DNA of 64,000 nt from contig CM020619.1 of NCBI GenBank assembly GCA_009829735.1, forward strand, positions 183,925 through 247,924. The letters run 5' to 3'. The translations under genes and the position numbers were made by a program. This stretch comes from Pyropia yezoensis (lineage: Eukaryota; Rhodophyta; Bangiophyceae; Bangiales; Bangiaceae). Numbering within the stretch: the stretch's first letter is position 1; each line of letters opens with the position of its first letter. The notes below the pieces were generated by a model, which was not told the DNA's origin, did no database searches, and was given only the letters and a program-made list of their open reading frames with translations. Shown one piece after another: positions 32,861 to 43,380 of the stretch.

Positions 32861-34490
32861 ACGAGATACCATGAGGCGGGGGGGGGGGGGGGGGGGGGGT
32901 GGGGATAGGGAGGGGGATGCGTGGGACAAATCTAAGGGAGTGGGGGCGGGGGGCGGTGCGGGTGAGGAAGGGGGGGGGTGAGGGAATGAGTGGCAGGGCG
33001 CCCGGGGGGGGGGAGCCGGCGGCAGCGCGGGCGGCAGCAGGGGGGGGGCAGGCGCGTCGTGTGGCCACCGCCGTGGCCCCCACCGCTCCCCCGCCGGCCG
33101 GCGGCGCCGCGCCTCCCCCCTGCCCCGCCCCGCCCGCCCCGACGACGACGCACGCACGCGGCGCGTGGCCCGCCCGCGCGCGCCCAGGCCGCCCACCCAC
33201 CCGCCCGCCCGCCCGCCCGCCCGCCCGCCCGCCCTGCCCTGCCCTGCCCTGCCCTGGCCGCCCTCCCCAGCGGGTTGGGGGGAGGTAGATAGGGCGGTGT
33301 GGCGGCAGGCAGGCCGGCAGGCAGGCAGTGACGCCAGCCGCAGCTGCAGCGTGTCGGTGGTCCGAGGTGGGGGTGGGGGGTGGGAGGAGGAGGCCGAGGG
33401 GAAAAGAGAGAGGAGGATTCGGGGGGGGGGGAGGGGCGCTGCCGTGGGGGGGGGGGGGGGGGGGGGGAGGGGGGGGAGGGGCGGTGGAGGTGTGCGGGTG
33501 TGTGTGTGGTCACCGTCGTGCGTCGTAGGGGGGCGCCGCCGGTATGGATGGTGGTGGTGGTGGTGGTGGTGGGGACAGGCGGCAGCGGCGGCGGCGACGG
33601 CGGTGACGGTGGCGGCGGCGGCGCCGGGCGGCGGCTGGGGAGGACCGCCGGGGGGGGGGGGGGGGGAGTCCCGCCCGGCCGCGTGTCTGCCAGCGGGCGG
33701 CCGTCAATGACCGCGCCAGCTGGAGGAGGTGGCGGGGAGGGGGCGTGTCCTCGGCGGCAAGGGGTGGGGCGGGGCGGGCGGGGTGGTCCCCACCTCACCT
33801 CACCTTACAATATCCCTTCCCCCCTCAACGGGCGCGCGGCGGCCGGTGCCCCCCCCCAGCCGGCCGGGACCCCCCCCCCCCCCCCCCCGGGCGCTTCTCC
33901 CCAGCCGCCGCCCGGCGGCGCCGCCGCCGCCCTCCGCCGCCCCGACCCGTCGCTCCCCGTCTGCCGGTGCCGCCTCGGGCGGCGGCAGGGTGCGTGCCAG
34001 CCAGCCAGTCGCCGGCATGCGGTCACCACGCCACGCACAGATTGAAGGGACGGGGGGGGGGGGGGGTGGGCACATGGCCCAGCCCGCCTACCTGTCAGAC
34101 TCCTCCCCCACCCCCCCCCCCCCCGTCTCATACCACCACCCTAGAGGGTGGTGGCTACCACCACCCCACCATGACCATATCGCGCGGCGGTCGGGCGGCC
34201 AGCTATCCAGGCACACACCGGGGTAGGTAGATATGCCGCCCCCCGCCGCAGTCGCCGCTGTGCCCTCTCCCCCCCCCCCCCCCCCCCCCCCGCCGGCCGT
34301 GTGCGCACCGTCGCGGCGCGGCGGGGTGGCCGGCCGGCCGGTGACTGCAACGCCGCTGACGCACTACCGCGGCGTCACGGAGGGGTTGCGTCGACGCGGA
34401 GCAGGAGAAGGGGTGGTTGTTGGCCGCGGGGAAGGGGAAGATGGTGGGGGGGAGGGGCCAGGGGGCGGGTGGCTGTCCCCTCCCGTCGCG

Positions 34491-34531
34491 CTCTCTCTCT
34501 CTCCCTCTCTCTCTCTCGCTCGCTCGCTCGC

Positions 34532-34583
<52 letters not shown>

Positions 34584-34588
34584 CTCTC
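34491..34588. repeat. (CT)n microsatellite with internal (CGCT)n
   Basis: About 98 bp of CT dinucleotides interrupted by four CGCT units at 34516-34532. Confidence 0.9.
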
Positions 34589-35546
34589 CCCGCAACCTGC
34601 CCACGCGACTGACCGCTGGGGTCATCACGCACCGCGCACGCTCCGTCTGCCCGCCGCTCCTCCACACGCCCGGCCGGGAGCGGGGGAAAACGCGCCCCGC
34701 CCGTCGCCGCGTCGTTGTGGGGACAAAAACGACGACGACGACGCGGCCGCCGGTGCGTCGGCGGGGCTAGAGGGGTATCCGACCCCGCCCCCCCCCGCCC
34801 CCTACCCCCGCTCTCCCCCCGTCCCTCCCTCTGCCGGTGGTGCTGCCGTCTGGGGGGCGCCGCCGTCGTCCTGCCCCCCCTCCCCCCCCCGACGCCACCC
34901 CCGCCACGGTGGAGGGGGTCCGCCCCTGGGGGTCGTGGTCGGGGAGGGAGGAGGGGGGGGGGGGGGGGGGGGAGGGGGGCTCCTCCCTGAGAGGGGCACG
35001 TCCAAGGAATATCCACCCACACAGGGGGGGCAAGGGAAGGGGGGGGGGGGCGTGTGGGCGGTGGGGATGGGGGGACAACGCGACGCGCGCCGCACCTCGC
35101 GGGGGGGGGGCGGCGGGCTGCTGCTCGCCGCTCCCGGCCGGCCGCTGCCATCCGGCACACGGCCGTGTGTCCACGGTGGGGCGTGGAAAACGCTGCGCGG
35201 CACGGCTGTACAGGCCATCCCCCCCCCCCCCACACGGACAGCCCCTCTCGCCAGAGGGAAAGAGGAGGTGAGGGGGGGTGGGGAAGGGGGAAGGGAGGGA
35301 GGGAGGGAGGGAGGCTCCTTAGATATGTGCGCAGGGGGGGGGGGTGAGAAGCATGGGGTTTGGTATTAATAGACCGAGCGTCGTCCACTCCCCGCTCTGC
35401 TCCCCCCCCCCCACCCCCCCCTTTCCGCGCTGCGCGCGCCCGCGAGCGCGCTCGCGCGCGCGTGCGCACGTGCGCGTGGTGGATGCGCTCGTTTCTCGCT
35501 TGACAGGCCGCACAGCAGACTCCCGGGCCCCCTCCCTCCCTCGCGT

Positions 35547-35741
35547 CGGTTTTTTTTTTTGGTTCTCTCTCTTTTTTTTCTTTTTTTTTCCTACCCCCTC
35601 TTGTTGTTCTCCATCGCTCTCCCCCCCCTAACGGCCTCGAGCGGCCGCCAACTTGGCCGTCGGCCCGCGCGCGGAGCACCTCTCTTTTTCTTTCTTTTTT
35701 TTTCCTTCTCCCCTTTTTTTCCTTTTTTTTTTTTTCTATCT
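35547..35741. repeat. T-rich tracts
   Basis: Several T runs of 8-13 separated by CT-rich spacers. This polypyrimidine region is unusual in so GC-rich a window. Confidence 0.7.
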
Positions 35742-35760
35742 TCATCATTCCTGCCCCTTG

Positions 35761-35790
35761 CTATGCTATCTAGCTAGCTAGCTATCTATC
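35761..35790. repeat. TAGC/TATC tetranucleotide tract
   Basis: Reads CTATGCTATCTAGCTAGCTA and then GCTATCTATC, a short tetranucleotide repeat. Confidence 0.7.
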
Positions 35791-36353
35791 CACCTCTGAG
35801 TTGCGCATGCGGTTGCCTCTCGTGCCACCCCTCCTTCCCTCTGGCACACACACTCTCACGCGGAACGCTCGGGGGCACAGCAGCGGGTCTCCTCCTCCTC
35901 TCCTCCCCCCACCCCTCCCTGCTCTTCCTCTTCCCCGCCTGCCGCCCCCTCCCAAACATGCACCCTCGCCCCCCTCTGCTGCACCCTGTCCACTCCCACT
36001 CCTCCTCCCTGCCACGCATCCTGCCGTGCATCGGGTGTGGCAACGGCGCGTTGGCAACTCCTCGTCAACAACCTCCACGACGGGGGGGGGGGAGGGAGGG
36101 AAGGGGAGGGGAGGGGAGGGGGGAGGATAGGGAGGAGGGGGGGGGGGCGGGAGGAGGGGGGGGGGGGTGGGGGGGAAATGGACGGCGACCCGTGCACGAT
36201 GCGTGGACGCGCGCGGCGGGCGGGGGAGGGTGATCGGTCGGCCGGTCACTCGACAGCCTGTAGGGGGCCGGTGAAGGGGGGGGGGGGGGGGGGGGGGGGG
36301 GGGAGTGGCCGCCATCCGCCATTCAGCGGGGGTGGCCACGTCGCACTCAGGGC

Positions 36354-36468
36354 TGGTGGTGGTGGCGGTGGTGGTGGTGGGTGGGTGGGTGGGTGGTTGT
36401 GGGTGGGTGGGTGGGTGGGTTTGTGGGTGGGTGGGTGGGTGGGTGGTCGGGTGGGTGGGGTGGGTGGA
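36354..36468. repeat. (GGGT)n repeat
   Basis: About 115 bp of GGT and GGGT units, similar to the repeat in the VTA1 intron and strongly quadruplex-prone. Confidence 0.9.
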
Positions 36469-36953
36469 TATGTACCTTCACGGCCACTTTCCGTGGCTCG
36501 CCACGGTCACCCTCGGCGGGCGCAGGGGCGGAGATGGACCGCGGTCAGTCAGCCGCAAGCCCCCTCTCTCCCCCCTCCTCTCTCCCCCCTCCCCCTCCCC
36601 CCCCCCCCCCCCCCCAACCAACCTCCATAAAACCCCTTCCGCTGCCGGCTGGCGCACACGTGTGTCAGCCTCTACTACCCTGTGGTGGTCGGGGGGAGGG
36701 GGGGAGGGGGGAGGGGGCGCTGCCGAGACTCTGTACCTAGGGCCCTCCCTGTGGCCGGTCGCGTTGCGGTACTGCAGGCTCCTCCCACACCCACCATCGT
36801 GCGAGGAGATGGCGTACGCATGGCCGACGGCAGCGGAGGTATGTATGTAGGTCACGAGCTGTTCTTACACGCCGCCCGTCGGCGGCGTGCTGCAGGGATT
36901 CCGTGTGGGTGGGTGCTGTGCGGAGTAAGGGGTGCTGTGCCAGGCATGGGGAA

Positions 36954-36996
<43 letters not shown>
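36954..36996. repeat. Uninterrupted G43 run
   Basis: Forty-three consecutive G, the longest homopolymer in the window. The length in the assembly is unlikely to be exact. Confidence 0.9.
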
Positions 36997-37000
36997 CGAG

Positions 37001-37060
37001 GCGGAGCAGGGCGGAGCAGGGCGGAGCAGGGCGGAGCTGGGCGGGGCTGGGCGGGGCGGG
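37001..37060. repeat. 10-bp tandem repeat, six units
   Basis: Unit GCGGAGCAGG, with the last three copies drifting to GCGGAGCTGG, GCGGGGCTGG and GCGGGGCGGG. It directly follows the G43 run. Confidence 0.85.
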
Positions 37061-38265
37061 GCTCGGGGACGAGACAAGAAAGAGCCCCCAAAAGAGGCTC
37101 GTGTAACGACGCCACGGCAAGGTCCGTCGACAGGCACGAATGAGACGTGGAAGGCCCGCCCCAAACTGTTCAGGAACGCTCTTCCATATTGGTTTTCCAG
37201 GTAGCACTAGAGGGGGGAGTGAGGGAATCAACCTATGTAAGCCGAGGTCGTTACTAGCGCCGGCACGAGGAGGGAAATGTTCAATTCATTGACTAGGAAA
37301 ACCCCATGAAAAAACAAAACGGCGCACGACGGTGGGGGGGCCTGCAAGTGCAGGAGGGTGGCCGCAGCTGCTGGGAAGCCGCCCAAGCTGCTGGCAGCCG
37401 CCAGCCTCCAGGCCCACGTGACTGCTGCGGTGGGTCGCGGTGGAGGTGGGGGTGGGGGGGGGGGGGGGGGGGGCCGCAGCGGAGCGGAGGTCGTTGCGTG
37501 CCCCAGCTGGAAGCAAAGGCCGTTGGGCCACGACGTTGCAAACAGGGGGGTCGCGGCGCCCGTCGTCTGCAGAGGCTCCTCAGCACGGCAAAGGGGGGCA
37601 CACGCCATGGCAGCCCGCCCAAAGCACGCCTGCCCGCCTGCCCGTCTGCCCGGCCTCGACCGAGGCAGACGGCTGTGCCACCGAGGCCCCCCTGTGCACT
37701 CGCACCCGTTTTTTTGCCCGTCCGTTGCAGTTCCACGGCCGACACCCCCTCTCACCCGTCGGCCCGGCCTGGCGAGAGCAGCAGAGGTTGGGGGGGGGGG
37801 TGCGAGGGGGGGGGTACCCTTGCGGGAGCGGAGAGTAAAAGAAACTCTCGCGCCCCACTTTTGCGAGGGGGGAGGGGGGGGGGGTGGTTGGGGCAGAGGT
37901 ACTAAAGGGAAGAACGCCGACTGACTGACGATGTGTGTTGATGGCCGCCACCGTTTAAGGAGAAAAAAAAATTAAGGGTGTGGGGATGCCGAGTGAGCAG
38001 AGACAAGCCTTGAGACGGGAGGAAGACCGTGCCGCTACTCCCACGCCGGTTCGCTCGGGGGGGGCGCCTCGCGAGGTCTGCCAGGGGTTGGGCGCATGCG
38101 AAACGAACACCGTCCTGGGCTTGGCGGGTGGAGAGGCGTGCGAGCGTGGCCAGAACCAATGAAGGGTGGAGAGAGGGGCAGTGCAATGCGCCGTGACCAC
38201 ACCCACGGCGGGGATGTCGGGGTGGGGTCACGGACCCGTGTGCATCCGAGCATCTCTGCGGCAGC

Positions 38266-38508
38266 AGCTGTGGCTGGGTGGAGATTGTCGAGGGGATACG
38301 CCCCGCGGCAGGGACTGGTCATCCTCTGTTCCCTATCGTGGAAAAATCATATACGGAGGTTGTGAACCAGATAAACCCGAGTGTGAGGCGCAACTGTGAT
38401 GTCAGTGGCTGGAGTGGCAAAAGGTGCTGGCCTGCGCCCGCGGCCGGCCGTCTCGGGAGAGAAAATGGTATCCACGTGGAAGAATCAGCGAGCGCTGGGA
38501 TCTTTTGA
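38266..38508 (+). CDS. Unassigned coding-like segment
   Basis: After a possible acceptor (GCAGCAG near 38259-38265) the plus strand reads VEIVEGIRPAAGTGHPLFPI then VEKSYTEVVNQINPSVRRNC. It stays open to a stop at 38506-38508. Balanced amino-acid use argues for present or past coding. I do not recognise the family and found no partner exon. Confidence 0.25.
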   Translation, partial: SCGWVEIVEGIRPAAGTGHPLFPIVEKSYTEVVNQINPSVRRNCDVSGWSGKRCWPAPAAGRLGRENGIHVEESASAGIF

Positions 38509-38678
38509 TGGATTGCTGACTTATCGATTTACGAAATCGTGACCGATTTTTCTCTAGCTTTGGCTGGATTGACTGTCGGGACCACCACGCGCTCTTGGGA
38601 AAAACCGTGAAAGAGCACCCGCGTTCTGTCCCGGGGGGAGCCTCACAATGAGCACCAGCCGTCAGAGCGCCCTTGCTA

Positions 38679-38750
38679 TGAAAATGTTGGCTCGAGAGCG
38701 CATGTGCACTGCCCTGAAAATGCTGGCTCGAGAGCACATGTGCACTACCT
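38679..38750 (+). repeat. 36-bp tandem duplication
   Basis: Two units of TGAAAATG(T/C)TGGCTCGAG + AGC(G/A)CATGTGCACT(G/A)CC. Being a multiple of 3, it encodes a 12-residue repeat (KMLARE(R/H)MCT). Confidence 0.8.
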
Positions 38751-38880
38751 CAACCCGCCACCCCTCATTGGAAGACCCGCGGTCGGCAGGAGTGGCGGTG
38801 TGGTCAAGGCGGCCCCGTACACACTCACTCAGCAGCCCGGTCAGAAGCACTACAAAACATCTCTCAACGTCACTCTGCGA

Positions 38881-38888
38881 GTATATAG
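38881..38888 (+). promoter_or_regulatory. TATA-like site
   Basis: GAGTATATAGTA lies upstream of the exon-like segment that ends at 39060 and could be its promoter element. It could equally be chance. Confidence 0.2.
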
Positions 38889-38904
38889 TACAATACCACC
38901 CCCC

Positions 38905-39060
38905 GCCCGTCCCCACTATCAATGCTTACGCACCCGCTTGGCAGCAGCAGTCGAGGAGGCCGAGTCCGAAATCCGCACCATCCACACGCTCCTGAGGCAC
39001 CTACCTCATCTGGCCGCCTTCATTCCGACGGGCTTGCCTCCAAGTCTCCAGGTCATTGGA
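38905..39060 (+). CDS. Unassigned exon with strong donor
   Basis: The plus strand reads RLAAAVEEAESEIRTIHTLL then RHLPHLAAFIPTGLPPSLQV and ends IG at a consensus donor (GTAAGT, 39061-39066). The helix-like pattern and the donor in the right place suggest a real first or internal exon. I recognise no family and cannot place the next exon. The 5' boundary is not defined. Confidence 0.35.
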
Positions 39061-41774
39061 GTAAGTAGCCAGAGGAGTCATCTGAGTTATTCTGATGATA
39101 GAGTGCGGTGGCGGGGTGCCCCCGCCCTGGGACAAGAGACTCAGTAGTCAAGGGTCCAAGCGGCGGGTGGGAGTGGGTGGAACCGAGACGGTGACGTCCA
39201 CTCAGAAGGCGTGCACATTCGCGGCTTCATGAAGCCACAGTGTCATTGCCATTGGCAATGATGCCATGCTGCCGTCCTCAACCAAAGACTCACTTTGCAA
39301 TCCTGCAAGATCAAAACTTCATTTAGCCAAGCGAACAAGAGCACACAACACATTTGAACTACCGGGAGAATATTGGTTTTTGTCAAAATGTTTAAGGCAA
39401 GATTCCTCACGTTGACCGGACGCAAGAGGTGACGGGATTGTGTTCAGCACGCAAAAAGCCAGAGCGGTCAGCGACGCAGAAGATTCGGGTACGTGCCACA
39501 GTGCCCGTTCATGAATGCCATCGAGAGAGGATCGAGACGTTGGCTGACTTCTGATGCAATCGTGGCCTCAGATCAAATGCTAGAGCCCCACGCTTGGAAG
39601 CCTGCGTGAACGCTTGACTGCTCTGCCCGTCCAGTCCGAACACTCTAAAGAGCCACAACGGTTTGGTCTTATCTCGTGTTCACTCTCCAGATTGTCGGGG
39701 AGGAGTACCCACCGCAGCAAAGAACCGTCTAAACGCGGTGTTGTTGGAGGCGAGGTTCGCCCGTGCCCCCGTACGAGTCGTGGAAGGAAGCAAGCGTTGT
39801 CCACCCCTCTGTCCGAGAGAGACGGCCGGTGGTTATCAGGTGCACAGCATGTTCGCCAGCAGTCCTGACAGTCGTACATCGTCTTTCATTAATAGACTCC
39901 CGGACCACCGTGAGTGGTCAGAGTGCGCCCCACCAACCTGGTCCGAGTGTTTCCCACCCACACTCGGTGTACATAGATCCGAGTACACTACGTTGCGTTT
40001 CGGGAGATGAAGGGAATATTCAATCAGCGCAACAAAACGTGTTTTGCTGTAGTTTTGATGCAGCTTTGAATGGATCGACTTTTGTGGACTTTTACGGAAT
40101 CACACAATGAGTGGTGTGATCGCGAAGTTTTACATCAGCGGAGCGGTCCCCCGGCACCAGCAGTCTGAACGCTCTTGCATGTCAAGACACTTAGCCTTTG
40201 CGGCGCTCTCCCCACCCATGTTGCAGAACGCCGCCGAGGGCATGCGGCCGCCAGTGGCCCTCGTCGGATATGCGCCCCGTAGGCAAAAGGTCAGACAACC
40301 CAAACGACTTGTGGGAGGCAGTGGAGAAGACGAGGTGGACGAGCCAGGTGGGGCGGACCCGAGGGGTGTTCGCGCCGGGCGGGGCCCGACAGAGAGCAGC
40401 CGCAGGACCCGCTACCGATCTGTGCTGGTGAACCAATGGTCGAGCTGTAGAGTGGAGCGCGTGGACGAGAAGTCAATGACCACGGCCACCTGGCTGTGTT
40501 GTGGCAGACGTCCAAAAGCCGGCCAGAAGCGCTGCCAGCGTGCTGCTCGGACGGGATTCCGAAGCTTTCGAATGAAAGCTTTCTGGCAGGTGTCGAGATC
40601 TAATCTGTCCAACAGTGTGCAACAAAGGTTTACCAATGCCCGAAAGGCTCGCTGCGAGAAGCAGAACCAGAGCACTCGAATTTGGAATGTAGACATGGAC
40701 AGAACGCTGCATTCGTTAGACAATGTCTCTTGAGCTAAGTGAGGCGGTTCATTTGCCATGCAGGCCGAAGATCACTTGGCAGACCCGAGACGATTCTACC
40801 ACATTGGGAACAAGAGGGTCTGTAGATATATTTGGTTTTTCTTCAGTTGCGCCTGACTGCCCGTTAGTTAAGCAATACCTCCATCTCCATCCCACTCGGG
40901 GCGAAACAGCGCCCACTCCTTCTGGACGTCTGCGCTCCGCCCGTTTATGCGGGCAGCAATGTGATTGGCAGACAGGCAGGGGTGCGCCACAGCCGGTGAG
41001 CAGCGTCCCCCCGCCGCGTGGTACCCTGCCTCGCGAACTCGCGGGGGCCAGCTCAGCGCACACGCCGGGACTTCAAGAGGCCAAGCCTGTGCCAGACACG
41101 GGCCTCGCCCGTGCGCCCGCCCCCCCGCAGTCTCCGCGTGTTCCTCTATGGCTGCGCAGGCGGGCGCAAGGCGGGGGGTGCGTGGGGGGGGCCTGTGGGC
41201 AGGTAAGTGTGCCTTGTGTGCCCGTGCTCTTCAGGCCAGGCGGGTATTTTTAGGGCACCCACGCCGCCTGGGGTGCCTCAGAATGTGCGCGGAAACCCTC
41301 CGCGCATGTGTCGTGTGTCCGTCCCCGCCAGGCGCCTGGGGCAAACCACGTTCACGCCCCCCTACCACAGTCTCTCTCCCCCCTCAGACTGTGCGTGGGG
41401 GCGTTGACGACGCTACGCCCGGCAAACGCGACTGGCCCGGCTCCGCCTCGTCGCTCACGTCCAGCGCGCCCCCCGCCCGGCGCGCGCTCACTCGAGCCGG
41501 CCGACCCCCCTCCCAGCCGGACGTGCGGGTGGCTTGCTTGACCGGCCCGGGATGGCATCGCCCGTCTCTGTGCGCGCACGGGGGGGGGGGGGGGGGTCGG
41601 TGTGCGCGGCACGGCAGGAGCCCTGCGTGTGTGCGACGCCCCCCCGTTCCCGCTCAGAGGCGTTCATCAAACGACTGACCCCAGTTGGTGGGGTGGCCGG
41701 CCCACTGTGCCGGTAGTACAAGAGCCCAGCGGCTGGGACGCTCCAACTCATCCAAAGCCTTCCCCACTCAAAGT

Positions 41775-42078
41775 CATCTCATCTTCCATCCCTCCTCCTC
41801 AACCCACCCTCCACCTCCACCTTCGTCAACCAGCTCTTTCCGCAGCCACCACCTTCTTTCGCGCCTACGCCTTTGCGACCACCAAGCCCGGCTTCCCGTC
41901 TTTCTCGCTTCCGCCGCAACTTCTCTGCCGCTAAGCCGCTGCTCTACCCGCAGCCAGCCGCCTTTCTTGCGAGCTCCCACCCCCCCCTCACGCCACCATG
42001 ATTTCCGTGTCGCCGTTCTCCAACATCTTCTCCTTCTTCTCCCGCTACGCCACCAAGGGCAACCGCCTGTCCCGGTGA
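41775..42078 (+). CDS. Pyrimidine-rich leader and short first-exon candidate
   Basis: A 220-bp CT-rich leader (41775-41997) ends in a perfect Kozak context, GCCACCATG, at 41998. The frame reads MISVSPFSNIFSFFSRYATK then GNRLSR and meets TGA at 42076-42078. The same position offers a GT (GTGATG at 42076), so these 26 codons may be exon 1 of a longer gene rather than a micro-ORF. The product is not recognised. The interval given includes the leader. Confidence 0.35.
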
Positions 42079-43001
42079 TGGCTTCCGACGGGGCCTGCGG
42101 GGTGGACGCTCACCTCGACACCTCCCCCAACGCCTAGCAAGCTGCCATCCCCTCCCGCCATTGGCGGTGCACCATGGCAGCCGGTGCGGCGGCGCGCACG
42201 CAACGTCGCGGGCCCGCACGCGCCTGCGGCCGACCCGACGCCCGCCCTGCTGCTGTGTTGCCACGCATGCCCACCTGTACATGTGTTACTGGGCAGACTG
42301 CATTGGTCCGCTCCCGGCGGTGGGCCATCGAAAGGCGTGCCCGGCCTGGGTCTTGCGCCGCGAGGCGCGGTGACACCTGTGGCTAAGCGCTTGCGGCTGC
42401 GACAACGCGCACATGGGCCGCGTCGCGCGCCACACACTGCTTTTCAGACTGCTGTTTCGAGGCCCTCTTGGCATCACGGCTGGCGACGACGACAAGGCGG
42501 TTTTTGTACAGATGTAGCTTGTCGCTTTCGCTCCCCGCATGTACCTACGGCCTCTTGAGTGTGAGAGAAAACCAAACAAACAATTATTATTTATCAAGTC
42601 CCCTTTGCCACGCCGACGACCTGGTGCGCCCATACGGACAAACTCGCCTGCTTGCAACGAACACACTGGCCCGGCCCGGCCTACCGACTACAAGCTATGC
42701 ATTCGAGAACTGCGGCCAAGGCTACGACCGTTGTACACCCACCTAGGGGATGCTCGCGCTCCCAAGCAAGGCACCTGCGCTGCTAACCGCCTTCAAGACC
42801 ACGCCGCGGACGACGCGGGCGGAGACCCTGCCACGACGCCTGCCTCGACAAGAGCGCAGCGACAAGCGGCGGCGTGCGCGGGGGGCGCTCCCCTGGGCGA
42901 GGCCCTCGCAAACTGGTGTTCAAGGCCACTCCGTGGAAGACCCTCCACGGGACCTCCACGCTGGGAACGGTAAGCGGCGCCCCGGCCACATTCACCCTCT
43001 C

Positions 43002-43380
43002 GTCAAGAGCGCAACCATTGCACGGTGCGCGAACGAGCGCCTGTGCAGGGAGCCTCGGCTCCACGCGCTCCACGCAACCTCGACGATGATGACGGCAGAG
43101 CGGCGCCCTGGCCAGATGCACCGCCTCCCACCCTGGCGAAACCCCTCGTCAAGAGCGCTACCATGGCCCGGTGCGCGAACGAGCGCCCGTGCAGGGAGCC
43201 TCCGCGCCACGCCCTCGACGCAACCTCGATGATGATGACGGCAGAGCGGCGCCCTGGCCAGAAGCACCACCTGGCCACCCTGGCCAAAACCACCTCCTCT
43301 CAAGAGCGACAATGATGGTGGCAGAGCGGCGCCCTCGCCAGAACCGCCACCATTACGTCAAGAACGCAACTTTGGCCAAG
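43002..43380. repeat. 146-bp imperfect tandem repeat
   Basis: GTCAAGAGCGC(A/T)ACCAT + GCGCGAACGAGCGCC(T/C)GTGC recurs at 43002 and 43148, exactly 146 bp apart. Each copy continues to CAACCTCGA(C/T)GATGATGACG and GCAGAGCGGCGCCCTGGCCA. A third copy from about 43300 lacks its centre, and a fourth trace begins near 43353. Confidence 0.8.

Larger units (their letters stand above)
29772..37227. other. 7.4-kb gene desert of homopurine/homopyrimidine and G-run DNA
   Basis: I find no recognisable gene. An ATG at 30058 follows a pyrimidine-rich leader and opens a short frame (MPRGRYHPPRGHLRG), but nothing confirms it. The block from 30.6 to 33.6 kb is dominated by G on the plus strand, with many runs of 10-25 G. 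From 34.2 to 36.2 kb runs of C, CT and T alternate with G runs. The long open frames on both strands are consequences of composition. Individual microsatellites are listed separately. Confidence 0.6.
37228..41774. other. Mixed-composition interval with orphan exon-like segments
   Basis: GC falls below the window average between about 38.4 and 40.9 kb. Apart from the candidates listed separately I recognise no gene. An open frame at 40107-40733 (plus, about 208 codons) has a balanced but unfamiliar composition and I do not call it. Confidence 0.35.
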
